Positions 9,181-18,451 of a stretch of DNA of 64,000 bases are shown here, piece after piece. The DNA is from Flavobacterium agricola (GTDB lineage: Bacteria; Bacteroidota; Bacteroidia; Flavobacteriales; Flavobacteriaceae): NCBI RefSeq assembly GCF_025919725.1, contig NZ_CP081495.1:1736001-1800000 (forward strand), in the 5' to 3' direction. A model generated the notes under the pieces. The model made no database searches, had not been told where the DNA came from, and saw nothing but the letters and a program-made list of their open reading frames with translations. Position 1 is the first letter of the stretch. Each line of letters opens with the position of its first letter. A program made the position numbers and the translations under genes.

Positions 9181-10449
9181 TTAAACTAAACCAGCCTTTA
9201 ATATTTGACCAAAATTATAAATGTCTTGATACGAAGTATAAAAAGGCACGGGTGCTAAACGAATTACGTTGGGCTCACGCCAATCTACAATTACTCCGTT
9301 TTGCATCAAATAGGTAAACAATTCTTTACCTTGCCCATGCAAAAATAAAGAAATTTGAGAAGCGCGTTGTTCAGGCTCAGCTGGTGTAATTACTTCAAAA
9401 TTAGCATGAACTTGCGAGGCAATATCTTGTAAAACAAAAGCTAAATAGGCAGTAATTGTATCGCGTTTAGCAATCAAAGCATCCATTCCTACTTCATTAA
9501 ACATAGCAACCGAACCTAAATAAGGCGCTAACGATAAAACAGGTGGATTAGAAATTTGCCATCCTTCTGCACCTTGAATCGGATCAAAAGCTGGTTCCAT
9601 TAAAAAACGGCGTTCCTTATTATGCCCCCACCAACCGGCAAAACGCGGTAGGTTAGATTTATGATGTTTTTCATGCACAAAAATTCCGGAAGCACTACCC
9701 GGCCCAGCATTCATATATTTGTAACTGCACCACGCAGCAAAATCAACTTGCCAATCGTGCAAATGCATTTTAATATTTCCGGCTGCATGCGCTAAATCCC
9801 AACCAACATAGGCACCAACTTGATGCCCAGCTTTTGTAATAGCTTGCATATCTAAAACTTGGCCGGTATAATAATTAATTCCTCCCATTAAAACCAAAGC
9901 CAACTCATTACCAACCGATTGAATGGTTTGCAAAATATCTTCAGTTCTAAAATTATGTTCGCCCGGTCTACGTTTTACCTCAACAATTGTAGTTGCCGGA
10001 TCTAAACCGTGATTACGAACTTGTTCTTGAATTAAATATTGATCAGAAGGAAAGGCTTTTTCTTCGCAAATAATTTTAAATCGTTGTTTTGTTGGGCGAT
10101 AAAATGAAACCAACAAAAGATTTAGATTTACAGATAAGGTATTCATTACCGTAACTTCTGACGGTTTTGCACCAACAATTTTACTTAAAGGTTCGGCAAA
10201 ACGCTCCTGGTAATCCCACCAAGGTTTTGATCCGTTAAAATGACCTTCTACACCTAAATCAGCCCAATTGGTCATAACTTCATCAACATATTCTTTAGCT
10301 ATTTTGGGTTGTAAGCCTAAAGAGTTTCCGGTAAAATAAATAACTTCCTCTCCGTTAACTTTCGGAAAGTTAAACTCAGCTTTATATTTAGCTAAAACAT
10401 CTTGTTGGTCAAGCTGTTTGGCAAAATCTAATGTATTTTTAAATTGCAT
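9181..10449 (-). CDS. kynU: Kynureninase
   Basis: A PLP enzyme of about 422 residues that cleaves kynurenine or 3-hydroxykynurenine to anthranilate or 3-hydroxyanthranilate plus alanine. Visible signatures are GHFNGSKPWWDYQERF near residue 70, the aspartate segment YVGWDLAHAAGN, and the PLP lysine in CSYKYMNAGPGS at about residue 240. With kmo at 32298-33641 it gives two steps of the tryptophan-to-quinolinate route, usually used in this group for NAD synthesis or tryptophan catabolism. The two genes are 22 kb apart here. Confidence 0.96.
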   Translation of the reverse strand: MQFKNTLDFAKQLDQQDVLAKYKAEFNFPKVNGEEVIYFTGNSLGLQPKIAKEYVDEVMTNWADLGVEGHFNGSKPWWDYQERFAEPLSKIVGAKPSEVTVMNTLSVNLNLLLVSFYRPTKQRFKIICEEKAFPSDQYLIQEQVRNHGLDPATTIVEVKRRPGEHNFRTEDILQTIQSVGNELALVLMGGINYYTGQVLDMQAITKAGHQVGAYVGWDLAHAAGNIKMHLHDWQVDFAAWCSYKYMNAGPGSASGIFVHEKHHKSNLPRFAGWWGHNKERRFLMEPAFDPIQGAEGWQISNPPVLSLAPYLGSVAMFNEVGMDALIAKRDTITAYLAFVLQDIASQVHANFEVITPAEPEQRASQISLFLHGQGKELFTYLMQNGVIVDWREPNVIRLAPVPFYTSYQDIYNFGQILKAGLV

Positions 10450-10501
10450 GTTCAGGTTTGTTTATTTGTTCAATGTACAAATTTTGGTAGATAAAAACCA
10501 C

Positions 10502-10531
10502 AAAAAAAGCCAACCTATTGGTTGGCTTTTT
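10502..10531 (-). terminator. Terminator after queA
   Basis: GCCAACC, loop TATT, GGTTGGC, flanked by A-run and T-run. It lies between the kynU start and the queA stop codon. Confidence 0.85.
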
Positions 10532-10549
10532 ATATGAAAATAAGTTTAC

Positions 10550-11599
10550 TTATAAAATTAACATGGCATCACCATATGAATAGAATTTGTAACCTTCTTT
10601 AACTGCTTCATCATATGCTTTACGCATTAAATCGTGCCCCATAAATGCAGAAATCATCATCAATAAAGTAGATTTTGGCGTATGAAAGTTTGTTACCATA
10701 CAATCTGCAATTGAGAAATCGTAAGGAGGGAAAATAAATTTATTTGTCCATCCGTCAAAAGCATTTAATGTACGGCTTGAAGAAACTGAACTTTCTAAAG
10801 CACGCATAGATGTTGTACCAATGGCACAAACTTTAAATTTCTTTTGTTTTGCGTTGTTTACAATATCACAAGTTTCTTGAGAAATATGTGCTTCTTCAGA
10901 ATCCATTTTGTGTTTAGATAAATCTTCAACTTCAACCGGATTAAAAGTTCCTAAACCAACGTGTAAAGTAAGTTCTGCAAAATTAATACCTTTAATTTCT
11001 AAACGTTTCATTAAATGTTTAGAAAAGTGCAAACCAGCAGTTGGTGCTGCAACAGCTCCTTCTTCTTTAGCATAAATGGTTTGGTAACGCTCAGCATCTT
11101 CTTCTTCAACCGGGCGGGTGATATATTTAGGAATTGGAGTTTCTCCCAATTCAACTAATTTAGAACGAAATTCTTCGTACGAACCGTCATATAAAAAACG
11201 TAATGTACGTCCGCGAGAAGTTGTATTATCAATTACCTCAGCAACTAAAGAATCGTCTTCTCCGAAATATAATTTATTACCGATACGAATTTTACGAGCC
11301 GGATCTACTAAAACATCCCATAAGCGTTGTTCTGCATTTAATTCTCTTAACAAGAAAACTTCAATACGCGCTCCGGTTTTTTCTTTATTTCCGTATAAGC
11401 GAGCAGGAAAAACCTTGGTGTTGTTTAACACCATTACATCGCCTTCGTCAAAATATTCAATAATATCTTTAAATAATCTATGTTCAATCTCCCCGGTTTT
11501 ACGGTGAATCACCATTAAACGAGATTCATCTCTGTTTTCTGCAGGATATTCTGCTAATAACTCCTCAGGTAAGTTAAAATTGAAATTAGATAACTTCAT
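10550..11599 (-). CDS. queA: S-adenosylmethionine:tRNA ribosyltransferase-isomerase
   Basis: Transfers and isomerises the ribosyl part of SAM onto 7-aminomethyl-7-deazaguanine in tRNA, the next-to-last stage of queuosine synthesis. The 349-residue length is typical; the N-terminal LPEELLAEYPAENRDESRLM and the central AAPTAGLHFS are family signatures. queE, an early step of the same pathway, is at 24734-25366. It has its own promoter (TTG-N21-TATATTTG at 11653-11622) and a terminator, so it is probably a single-gene unit. Confidence 0.97.
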   Translation of the reverse strand: MKLSNFNFNLPEELLAEYPAENRDESRLMVIHRKTGEIEHRLFKDIIEYFDEGDVMVLNNTKVFPARLYGNKEKTGARIEVFLLRELNAEQRLWDVLVDPARKIRIGNKLYFGEDDSLVAEVIDNTTSRGRTLRFLYDGSYEEFRSKLVELGETPIPKYITRPVEEEDAERYQTIYAKEEGAVAAPTAGLHFSKHLMKRLEIKGINFAELTLHVGLGTFNPVEVEDLSKHKMDSEEAHISQETCDIVNNAKQKKFKVCAIGTTSMRALESSVSSSRTLNAFDGWTNKFIFPPYDFSIADCMVTNFHTPKSTLLMMISAFMGHDLMRKAYDEAVKEGYKFYSYGDAMLIL

Positions 11600-11621
11600 G
11601 TGTCATAGTTTAAAATGCTTG

Positions 11622-11653
11622 CAAATATACGACATTGAACTAGGGGTTGTCAA
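11622..11653 (-). promoter_or_regulatory. queA promoter
   Basis: On the minus strand TTG (11653-11651), a 21-base spacer, then TATATTTGC (11629-11621). A textbook Bacteroidota promoter about 22 bases upstream of the ATG. Confidence 0.7.
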
Positions 11654-11665
11654 GTAAATCGCGAT

Positions 11666-12391
11666 TTATATTTTTTGTTCGTCTAAAAATGTTACTTTAC
11701 CAGTTTCTAAATCGTAGATAGCACCTACAATTTTAATTTGTCCTAAATCTTCCATTTCTTTTAAAATCGGACTATTTTCTCGAATTACTTTCATTGAATT
11801 TAATACGTTAAAATAGCAAACCTGATCTACAAATTCTGGATTTTTTGATGTAGTTGGTCCATCAAAATCTTTTTTTGCTTCGTCAATTGCGGGATCAATT
11901 TTTTCTAAAACAGCAGTAATATGGCCTAATTTAACCCCATCAATGCTTGATTTTATGGCTCCACAATATTCATGTCCTAAAACAACAACAACTTTAGAAC
12001 CTGAAACCTTGCAGCTGTATTCTAAACTTCCTAAAATATCTTCATCTACAATATTTCCGGCAACGCGTGCTACAAAAATATCACCAATCGCTTTATTAAA
12101 AACATCTTCGACCGGTACGCGAGAATCAATACAAGATAAAACAACCGCTTCTGGATATTGCCCTAAAGCAGCTTCGCGCATGCGTTGCGTTGTATTTCTG
12201 ATGGTTAACTTTTCGCTAGCAAAAGCTTCGTTACCTTGTTTTAAATCTAAAATAACTTCGTCTGGAGTTAAGCGTTCTTGCTCTTCCTTGCTTAAAACGT
12301 GATTCGGAATGATATCTTTTTTATCAACCAAAGCAACTTTACAAGAACTTACCAGTAAAGCTAAAAGGAATATGCTTAAATATTTTTTCAT
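11666..12391 (-). CDS. Beta-type carbonic anhydrase with lipoprotein signal peptide
   Basis: Interconverts CO2 and bicarbonate. Beta-class zinc-site motifs are complete: CIDSR (Cys and Asp-Arg dyad) and the HEYCG histidine-cysteine pair, in a 241-residue protein. I start at the ATG at 12391 (MKKYLSIFLLALLVSSC) rather than an upstream ATG at 12436, because that gives a clean signal peptide with lipobox VSSC. The enzyme is therefore predicted to be a lipid-anchored periplasmic or surface protein rather than a cytosolic one. It follows aroA by 58 bases and could be the tail of that operon. Confidence 0.9.
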   Translation of the reverse strand: MKKYLSIFLLALLVSSCKVALVDKKDIIPNHVLSKEEQERLTPDEVILDLKQGNEAFASEKLTIRNTTQRMREAALGQYPEAVVLSCIDSRVPVEDVFNKAIGDIFVARVAGNIVDEDILGSLEYSCKVSGSKVVVVLGHEYCGAIKSSIDGVKLGHITAVLEKIDPAIDEAKKDFDGPTTSKNPEFVDQVCYFNVLNSMKVIRENSPILKEMEDLGQIKIVGAIYDLETGKVTFLDEQKI

Positions 12392-12449
12392 AAAATGAGA
12401 TTTGATTTGTAAAGAAAAACCTTTACACAGTAGCAAATATTGTTGTTTA

Positions 12450-13673
12450 TTAAAAATTTAACCTTTTTAAATCGTCCCAAAAGGCAAGGTACGATTTGGT
12501 TACCACCTCGGCTTCTAAAATTGTTATGGGCTGCTTGCAGGCCAAAGGTGCAAATGCCATGGCCATACGATGATCTTGATATGTTTTAATTGCAATTTCA
12601 GGATTTGTAGCAAATAGCTCAACATTAAAAGGTGCTAACAAAAGTGTATTTGATGTAGTTGAAATACTTGCTCCGAATTTAGATATTTCGTTTTCTAAAA
12701 CCAATAAACGATCGGTTTCTTTAATTTTTAAGGTATGTAAACCTGTTAAATTACACCCCATTCCTAAAGCTAAACAAGTTACAGCAATGGTTTGTGCAAT
12801 ATCTGGCGCATTACGCAAATCATAAGCTACAGATTGCTTGGTTGGATGAGCAACTTTTTTTAAAGTTATCTGATTTTCAGAAAAAATGGTTTCTACCCCA
12901 AAATCTTTATAAATTTCTTGCAACACGCTATCGCCTTGCAAACTTGATTTTTTATAAGATGCTAAATGCGTAGTAAAGCCAATAGGTTGGAGTGCAACAA
13001 TAGAATAAAAATACGAAGCAGAACTCCAATCGGATTCTACCGTAAATTCTTGAAGCGTTAACTTTTCACAAGGTTTTACAATAATTTTGTTTCCTGAAAA
13101 ATGATTTTCGATGCCTAAATCGGTTAAAATTTGCAAGGTCATTTTTAGGTACGGGACAGAGGTAACTTCACCCAATAATTCTATTTCTAATCCATTTTCT
13201 AACTTTGGAGCAACCAACAAAAGTGCAGAAATGTACTGACTGCTAACATCAGCTTTTATTCGTACTTGGTTTAAAGTAATGTTTTTACCTACAATTTTTA
13301 AAGGCGGATAACCTTGATTTTCTAAATAGGTAATATTTGCGCCAAGTTGTTGTAACGCATCAACCAAAACGCCAATTGGACGCTCATGCATTCTAGAAGA
13401 ACCTTGCATAACAACTTCTTGACCTGCAGTAGTTGCGTAAAAAGCTGTTAAAAAACGCATGGCTGTACCTGCGTGATGAATATCTTTAATTGTGGATACC
13501 GATTGTAATGCTTTTTGCATAAATTCGCTATCATCAGAATTAGAAAGATTATGAATTTTTAAATATGGATACAGCGCTTGTAACAATAAAATGCGGTTGG
13601 ATTCGGACTTACTTCCTGAAATTACAAGTTTTACGTCTGATTTTAATTGTTTGGCGTTTAAGTGAATATCCAT
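12450..13673 (-). CDS. aroA: 3-phosphoshikimate 1-carboxyvinyltransferase (EPSP synthase)
   Basis: Shikimate-pathway enzyme joining PEP and shikimate-3-phosphate. The 407-residue protein is slightly shorter than the E. coli form. Motifs: the N-terminal GSKSESNR (phosphoshikimate-binding lysine and arginine), GTAMRFLTA, and KETDRL near the C-terminus. It closes the aromatic cluster that begins with pheA at 19275, with a MazG-like gene, dtd and rsgA in between. Confidence 0.97.
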   Translation of the reverse strand: MDIHLNAKQLKSDVKLVISGSKSESNRILLLQALYPYLKIHNLSNSDDSEFMQKALQSVSTIKDIHHAGTAMRFLTAFYATTAGQEVVMQGSSRMHERPIGVLVDALQQLGANITYLENQGYPPLKIVGKNITLNQVRIKADVSSQYISALLLVAPKLENGLEIELLGEVTSVPYLKMTLQILTDLGIENHFSGNKIIVKPCEKLTLQEFTVESDWSSASYFYSIVALQPIGFTTHLASYKKSSLQGDSVLQEIYKDFGVETIFSENQITLKKVAHPTKQSVAYDLRNAPDIAQTIAVTCLALGMGCNLTGLHTLKIKETDRLLVLENEISKFGASISTTSNTLLLAPFNVELFATNPEIAIKTYQDHRMAMAFAPLACKQPITILEAEVVTKSYLAFWDDLKRLNF

Positions 13674-13683
13674 TATAAAGGTT

Positions 13684-14010
13684 TTATTTTAGTTTTTCGT
13701 TATTGTGATGGCGATCGTGATCGCGTTTGGTTTTTACATCCATTTTTTTGTCAAAAGCAGCTTGTAAATCTACTCCGGTTTGGTTAGCTAAACAAAGCAC
13801 AACAAAAACAACATCGGCAAGTTCTTCGCCTAAATCTTTGTTTTTATCGCTTTCTTTTTCAGATTGTTCTCCGTAACGACGGGCAATAATGCGGGCAACT
13901 TCACCAACTTCTTCGGTTAATTGTGCCATATTGGTTAATTCGTTAAAATAGCGAACACCGTGCTCTTTAATCCACGTATCTACAGCTAATTGAGAATCTT
14001 TAATATTCAT
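13684..14010 (-). CDS. MazG-like nucleotide pyrophosphohydrolase
   Basis: A 108-residue all-alpha NTP pyrophosphatase of the MazG/dCTPase superfamily, probably a house-cleaning enzyme that hydrolyses non-canonical nucleotides. The metal-binding helices are visible as EEVGEVARII and EELADVVFVV (the ExxE and ExxD arrangement). Its stop codon is 10 bases before the aroA start, so the two are likely cotranscribed. Substrate specificity is unknown. Confidence 0.85.
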   Translation of the reverse strand: MNIKDSQLAVDTWIKEHGVRYFNELTNMAQLTEEVGEVARIIARRYGEQSEKESDKNKDLGEELADVVFVVLCLANQTGVDLQAAFDKKMDVKTKRDHDRHHNNEKLK

Positions 14011-14016
14011 TGCTTT

Positions 14017-14217
14017 TTATTTTTTTTGAAATAAGGGTTTTATAAACTTATCGTAAACAAACATGATTAAAACAAATATAATCCATTTTACTACTATTGA
14101 TGCTATGCACATTTCGTTAAACTGCAACGAACAAGCTAATTCATCTGTTGCAATTAGTGCACAAGCAATAAAGTAAATAAGGCTGTACAAAACAAATTTG
14201 CAAAAAAAGGATTTCAT
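14017..14217 (-). CDS. Hypothetical small membrane protein
   Basis: A 66-residue protein with two predicted membrane helices (about residues 6-23 and 38-57) and a basic C-terminus (FIKPLFQKK). It lies one base from the dtd stop codon and six bases from the MazG-like gene, which supports it being a real, cotranscribed gene. Function unknown. Confidence 0.6.
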   Translation of the reverse strand: MKSFFCKFVLYSLIYFIACALIATDELACSLQFNEMCIASIVVKWIIFVLIMFVYDKFIKPLFQKK

Positions 14218-14218
14218 G

Positions 14219-14671
14219 TTATTCTTTGTTTTTAGAATCTATAAAAATAGTTACAGGACCGTCGTTTAGCAAAGCAACTTTCATATCGGCACCAAACTGA
14301 CCGGTTTGAATTTTTTTTCCTAAATCTTGTTCTAGTTGTACAATAAACTTTTCGTACAAAGGCACAGCAATATCTGGCTTAGAAGCTTTTATGTACGAAG
14401 GGCGATTGCCTTTTTTAGTTGCGGCATGTAAGGTAAATTGGCTAACCAAAATTATATCGCCATCAACATCTTTAACTGACAAATTCATCACATCATTTTC
14501 GTCGCCAAAAATGCGAAGATTAGTAATTTTATTAGACAGCCATTTTATATCATCATCCGTATCAGCATCTTCAATTCCTAATAAAACCAATAAACCTTGG
14601 TTAATTTCTGCAACCTTGATTTGATTTATAGTTACTGAAGCTTCAGAAACGCGTTGAATTATTATTCTCAT
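14219..14671 (-). CDS. dtd: D-aminoacyl-tRNA deacylase
   Basis: Hydrolyses D-amino acids wrongly attached to tRNA. The 150-residue length and start MRIIIQRVSEASV are standard, and both active-site motifs are present: SQFTL at mid-protein and the Gly-cis-Pro motif NDGPVTI near the C-terminus. One base separates its ATG from the rsgA stop, indicating translational coupling. Confidence 0.96.
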   Translation of the reverse strand: MRIIIQRVSEASVTINQIKVAEINQGLLVLLGIEDADTDDDIKWLSNKITNLRIFGDENDVMNLSVKDVDGDIILVSQFTLHAATKKGNRPSYIKASKPDIAVPLYEKFIVQLEQDLGKKIQTGQFGADMKVALLNDGPVTIFIDSKNKE

Positions 14672-14672
14672 T

Positions 14673-15647
14673 TTATTCTATTCCTTGTCTTTTTGGGTCG
14701 TGATACACATCGGTTCTGTAATGATGTTGTTCGTCATCACCCTCTAAAATTTGCAAATAACTACGATATCTTGACCAAGAAACTTCTTCATTTTCAAGTG
14801 CATCTTTAACAGCACAATGTGGTTCTTCTTTATGCAAGCAATTGTTAAACTTACATTGATCTTTTAAAGCAAAAAACTCCGGAAAATAGTCAGTAACTTC
14901 TGTTTTTTCCATATCCACAATTCCAAAACCACGAATACCAGGCGTATCAATAATTTTAGCTCCAAAATCTAAATCAAACATTTCGGCAAAAGTTGTGGTA
15001 TGTTGCCCTTGTTGATGCTGCTCAGAAATCTGATTGGTTTTAAGTGCTAATCCAGGCTGTAAAACGTTTATTAAGGTTGATTTTCCTACGCCCGAATGCC
15101 CAGTAAACATAGAAACCTTATCTTTCATCATGACTTTCAAATCATCAATTCCTTGTCCCGTTGTTGCTGAAATACGCAAGCACGGATAACCAATTTGAGA
15201 ATAAATGTATTGTAAATACAACTGATCTTCTAAAGCAGTTTCATCTAAGGTATCAATTTTATTAAAAACTAAAACAGCCTGAATGCCGTAAGCTTCTGCC
15301 GTAATTAAAAATCGATCTATAAAACTGGTTGTGGTAATAGGATTATTTATGGTGACCAAAATAAACATTTGATCTACGTTTGAAGCAATTATGTGAACTT
15401 GTTTAGATAAGTTTACTGACTTACGTACTATATAATTACGTCGGTCTGTAATTGCGGTAATAACTCCCGTAATAACATCCGACGTTTTATCTAATTCATA
15501 AGTTACCCAATCGCCAACAGCAATAGGATTTGTACTTTTTATACCTTTAATTCTAAACTTACCTTTAATACGGCACTCTACAAATTCACCCGTTTCAGAT
15601 TTAACCGTGTACCAGCTACCTGTAGATTTATAAACAATACCATTCAT
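14673..15647 (-). CDS. rsgA: Ribosome small-subunit maturation GTPase RsgA
   Basis: A circularly permuted GTPase that acts late in 30S subunit assembly. Order in the 324-residue protein: N-terminal OB fold, G4 motif FNKID, G1 motif GHSGVGKST, G3 motif DTPGIRGFG, then a C-terminal zinc site (CKFNNCLHKEEPHC). It is upstream of dtd in what looks like a ribosome/tRNA quality-control pair inserted in the aromatic gene run. Confidence 0.97.
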   Translation of the reverse strand: MNGIVYKSTGSWYTVKSETGEFVECRIKGKFRIKGIKSTNPIAVGDWVTYELDKTSDVITGVITAITDRRNYIVRKSVNLSKQVHIIASNVDQMFILVTINNPITTTSFIDRFLITAEAYGIQAVLVFNKIDTLDETALEDQLYLQYIYSQIGYPCLRISATTGQGIDDLKVMMKDKVSMFTGHSGVGKSTLINVLQPGLALKTNQISEQHQQGQHTTTFAEMFDLDFGAKIIDTPGIRGFGIVDMEKTEVTDYFPEFFALKDQCKFNNCLHKEEPHCAVKDALENEEVSWSRYRSYLQILEGDDEQHHYRTDVYHDPKRQGIE

Positions 15648-15680
15648 ACCGCAAAGATATTTATTTTTAGGTAAGTTGCC

Positions 15681-16100
15681 CTAAACTTTTAAGGTTTTGG
15701 CATATATCCTGTTGTGTATGTCGTAATAAAAATCATTCGTTTTATAACGTTGCTTTTTTGCTACTTTATCAAAATACACATGGTAAACTTTTTGATCAAT
15801 AGTTTTTAAGGTAATTTTATTAAAATCTTTTTCTATATCAACTATGTTCTTAATTTTTACATAATGAGGAAAAAATTCTTCATAAAAAATTACGTGAACC
15901 TTTGTTAACTTAACAGCATACCCTGTCAACCCAAATAAATTTTGGGATAACAAAAATATTGAAGCTATTATTTGTAAATAAAAGAGAACGTTTAAAGGAA
16001 ATTTTAAAAATAGTAAATACAATGGATGTACTAGCACTAATATTCCCAACAAATCAGTAATCTTAAAAGTAAATTTACCTGATTTTATTTTGCTATACAT
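15681..16100 (-). CDS. Hypothetical membrane protein
   Basis: A 139-residue protein with two closely spaced membrane helices in the N-terminal half (about residues 15-33 and 38-60), followed by a soluble C-terminal domain rich in beta-strand residues that resembles a small PH-like fold. I do not recognise a named family. It sits between the DAHP synthase-chorismate mutase gene and rsgA. Confidence 0.65.
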   Translation of the reverse strand: MYSKIKSGKFTFKITDLLGILVLVHPLYLLFLKFPLNVLFYLQIIASIFLLSQNLFGLTGYAVKLTKVHVIFYEEFFPHYVKIKNIVDIEKDFNKITLKTIDQKVYHVYFDKVAKKQRYKTNDFYYDIHNRIYAKTLKV

Positions 16101-16180
16101 TATGTTAAATATTTATGGTTTTAGTACATAGATACAAAAAAAAACAAATACAAAACAAAATACCTATTAATTTTTACTAA

Positions 16181-17263
16181 TTAATTATTAACTATTGCTT
16201 CTTGGTGGTTAATACTTTCTTGATGAATGGCTTTAAATAGTTCAACAACAAATTCTTCACTTAATCCTTTTGCTGCACCATCTTCTACAATTCTGTCAAG
16301 CATATTTACCCATCTGGTATTTTGTAAAACCGCAACATTGTGCGCTTTTTTTAATTTACCAATTTCATCAGCAATTAGCATTCGTTTCGATAAAATATCT
16401 AAAATTTTGGCATCTACTTCATCTATTTGTAATCTAAGATTATCTAAATTTGCGTTATAATTTTCAGATGTATCTTCTTTTTTTCTCATTTTTAGATGAA
16501 CGAACATATTTTTTAGATGATCGGGCGTAACTTGCTGAGCAGCATCGCTCCATGCATTATCAGGATCAATATGCGTTTCGATAATTAACCCATCATAATT
16601 CAAGTTTAATGCTTGTTGCGAAACCTTTTGAACCATATCTCGATTACCTGTAATATGTGACGGATCACAAATTAATGGTAAGTCAGGAAAACGATTTTGC
16701 AATTCGATAGGAATTTGCCATTCTGGAATGTTTCTGTATTTTGTTTTTTCGTAAGACGAGAATCCACGGTGAATTACGCCTAACTTCTTAATATCTGCAT
16801 TATACAATCGTTCTATACCGCCCAACCATAAAGCTAAATCTGGGTTTACAGGATTTTTAATTAAAACAATTTTATCAGTTCCGGCCAACGCATCAGCTAT
16901 TTCTTGTACGGCAAACGGATTTGCAGTTGTACGAGCACCAATCCATAACACATCAACATCATATTCCAAAGCTAATTTTACGTGATTAGCTGTAGCAACC
17001 TCGGTTGCTATTAACATGCCGGTTTCTTCTTTTGCTTTTTTAAGCCATTTTAAACCAATTTCGCCAACGCCTTCAAATCCTCCAGGGCGTGTGCGTGGTT
17101 TCCAAATTCCTGCTCTAAAAATACTTACGTCAGAATTTTTTAATTCGTGTGCAATTTTTAAAACTTGCTCTTCGGTTTCTGCACTACATGGTCCGGCAAT
17201 TACTAGCGGATGTTCTAAATTAAAATCGTTTAACCAAGTGCGTAATTCGGGTGTATTTTTCAT
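16181..17263 (-). CDS. Bifunctional DAHP synthase / chorismate mutase (type II)
   Basis: Two shikimate-pathway activities in one 360-residue chain. Residues about 1-260 are a DAHP synthase of the KDO8P-synthase-like class (AGPCSAETEEQVL, IWKPRTRPGGFEG, CDPSHITGNRD). The last 85 residues are an AroQ-type chorismate mutase helix bundle (NLRLQIDEVDAKILDILSKRM). The fused mutase may also act as the feedback-sensing domain. It follows the aminotransferase gene by 15 bases, with no room for a tyrA gene between them. Confidence 0.95.
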   Translation of the reverse strand: MKNTPELRTWLNDFNLEHPLVIAGPCSAETEEQVLKIAHELKNSDVSIFRAGIWKPRTRPGGFEGVGEIGLKWLKKAKEETGMLIATEVATANHVKLALEYDVDVLWIGARTTANPFAVQEIADALAGTDKIVLIKNPVNPDLALWLGGIERLYNADIKKLGVIHRGFSSYEKTKYRNIPEWQIPIELQNRFPDLPLICDPSHITGNRDMVQKVSQQALNLNYDGLIIETHIDPDNAWSDAAQQVTPDHLKNMFVHLKMRKKEDTSENYNANLDNLRLQIDEVDAKILDILSKRMLIADEIGKLKKAHNVAVLQNTRWVNMLDRIVEDGAAKGLSEEFVVELFKAIHQESINHQEAIVNN

Positions 17264-17278
17264 GATATATTTTTAAAA

Positions 17279-18451
17279 TTAATTTGTTGTAATAAGTTTG
17301 TTTTGTTTTACTCGCGCAATTGCTTCATCAATTAATTGTTCTGATAAACAAAGGGAAAAGCGAATGTAATTGTTACCGTTGCTACCAAAAATAGAACCTG
17401 GAGTAATAAAAATATGATTGTTTTGTAGTTGATAATCTATTATTTCGGTTGCGCTTGCACTCCCTAAAGGTAATTTTGCCCAAACAAACATGCCAACCGC
17501 TTTTGCATCAACTTCACAATCTAATAAATGTGCTAATTCAATAATTTTTTGTTTGCGTTTTTTATAAATTTTATTTAAGCTTGAAAACCAATCAGTATCA
17601 AGCGATAGCGCTTGAATAGCACCTTTTTGAATGCCATAAAACATACCGCTATCCATATTTGATTTTACTTTTAAAATAGCATCAATAAAATATTTAGCTC
17701 CCACAACCATGCCTACGCGCCAACCAGCCATGTTGAATGTTTTAGATAAAGAATTTAGCTCAATTGCTATATCTTTAGCGCCATCAGCATCTAAAATAGA
17801 AAGCGGATTATCATTCAAAATAAAGCTGTACGGATTGTCATTAACAAGCAATATGTTATGTTTTTTAGCAAAATCTACAATTTTTTGATACAAAGCTTTA
17901 CTGCCTGCTGCTCCGGTTGGCATGTGCGGATAATTGGTAAACATAAGCTTTACACCTGCTAAACCTTGTGCTTCTATAGCATCAAAATCTGGTTCCCAGT
18001 CAGACGCTTCGGTTAAATCATAATAAACAGCTTCTGCATCTACAATATTTAAAACCGATTGATAGGTTGGATATCCTGGATTAGGAACTAAAACCTTATC
18101 CCCTGGATTTAAAAAAGCTAACGCAATGTGCATAATCCCTTCTTTAGAACCCATAAGCGGTAAAATTTCTGAATGTGGATCTAGGTTTACGTTATAAAAC
18201 TTTTTATAAAAATTGGCCATAGCTTGACGCATTTCTAACAAGCCCTGATAGGATTGATATTGATGCGCTTTTGGATCGTTCATCGCTTCTGTAATAGCTT
18301 GTATTACGGATGGATGCGGATCTAAATCTGGGCTCCCAATACCTAAATTAATTACTTTTTTTCCTTCTGAAAGCATTTGCGCAACTTCGCGTAATTTTAC
18401 AGAAAAGTAATATTCTTGCGTGCTGTGTAAGCGATTCGCTACTTCTATCAT
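17279..18451 (-). CDS. Class I/II aminotransferase, probably aromatic/prephenate
   Basis: A fold-type I PLP aminotransferase of 390 residues. The PLP lysine is in SLSKTFNMAGWRVGM, with the usual NPGYPTYQS and NDNPYSF loops. Its ATG overlaps the pheA stop by four bases and DAHP synthase follows directly, so it probably transaminates phenylpyruvate, hydroxyphenylpyruvate or prephenate; the sequence alone does not decide between these. Confidence 0.9.
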   Translation of the reverse strand: MIEVANRLHSTQEYYFSVKLREVAQMLSEGKKVINLGIGSPDLDPHPSVIQAITEAMNDPKAHQYQSYQGLLEMRQAMANFYKKFYNVNLDPHSEILPLMGSKEGIMHIALAFLNPGDKVLVPNPGYPTYQSVLNIVDAEAVYYDLTEASDWEPDFDAIEAQGLAGVKLMFTNYPHMPTGAAGSKALYQKIVDFAKKHNILLVNDNPYSFILNDNPLSILDADGAKDIAIELNSLSKTFNMAGWRVGMVVGAKYFIDAILKVKSNMDSGMFYGIQKGAIQALSLDTDWFSSLNKIYKKRKQKIIELAHLLDCEVDAKAVGMFVWAKLPLGSASATEIIDYQLQNNHIFITPGSIFGSNGNNYIRFSLCLSEQLIDEAIARVKQNKLITTN

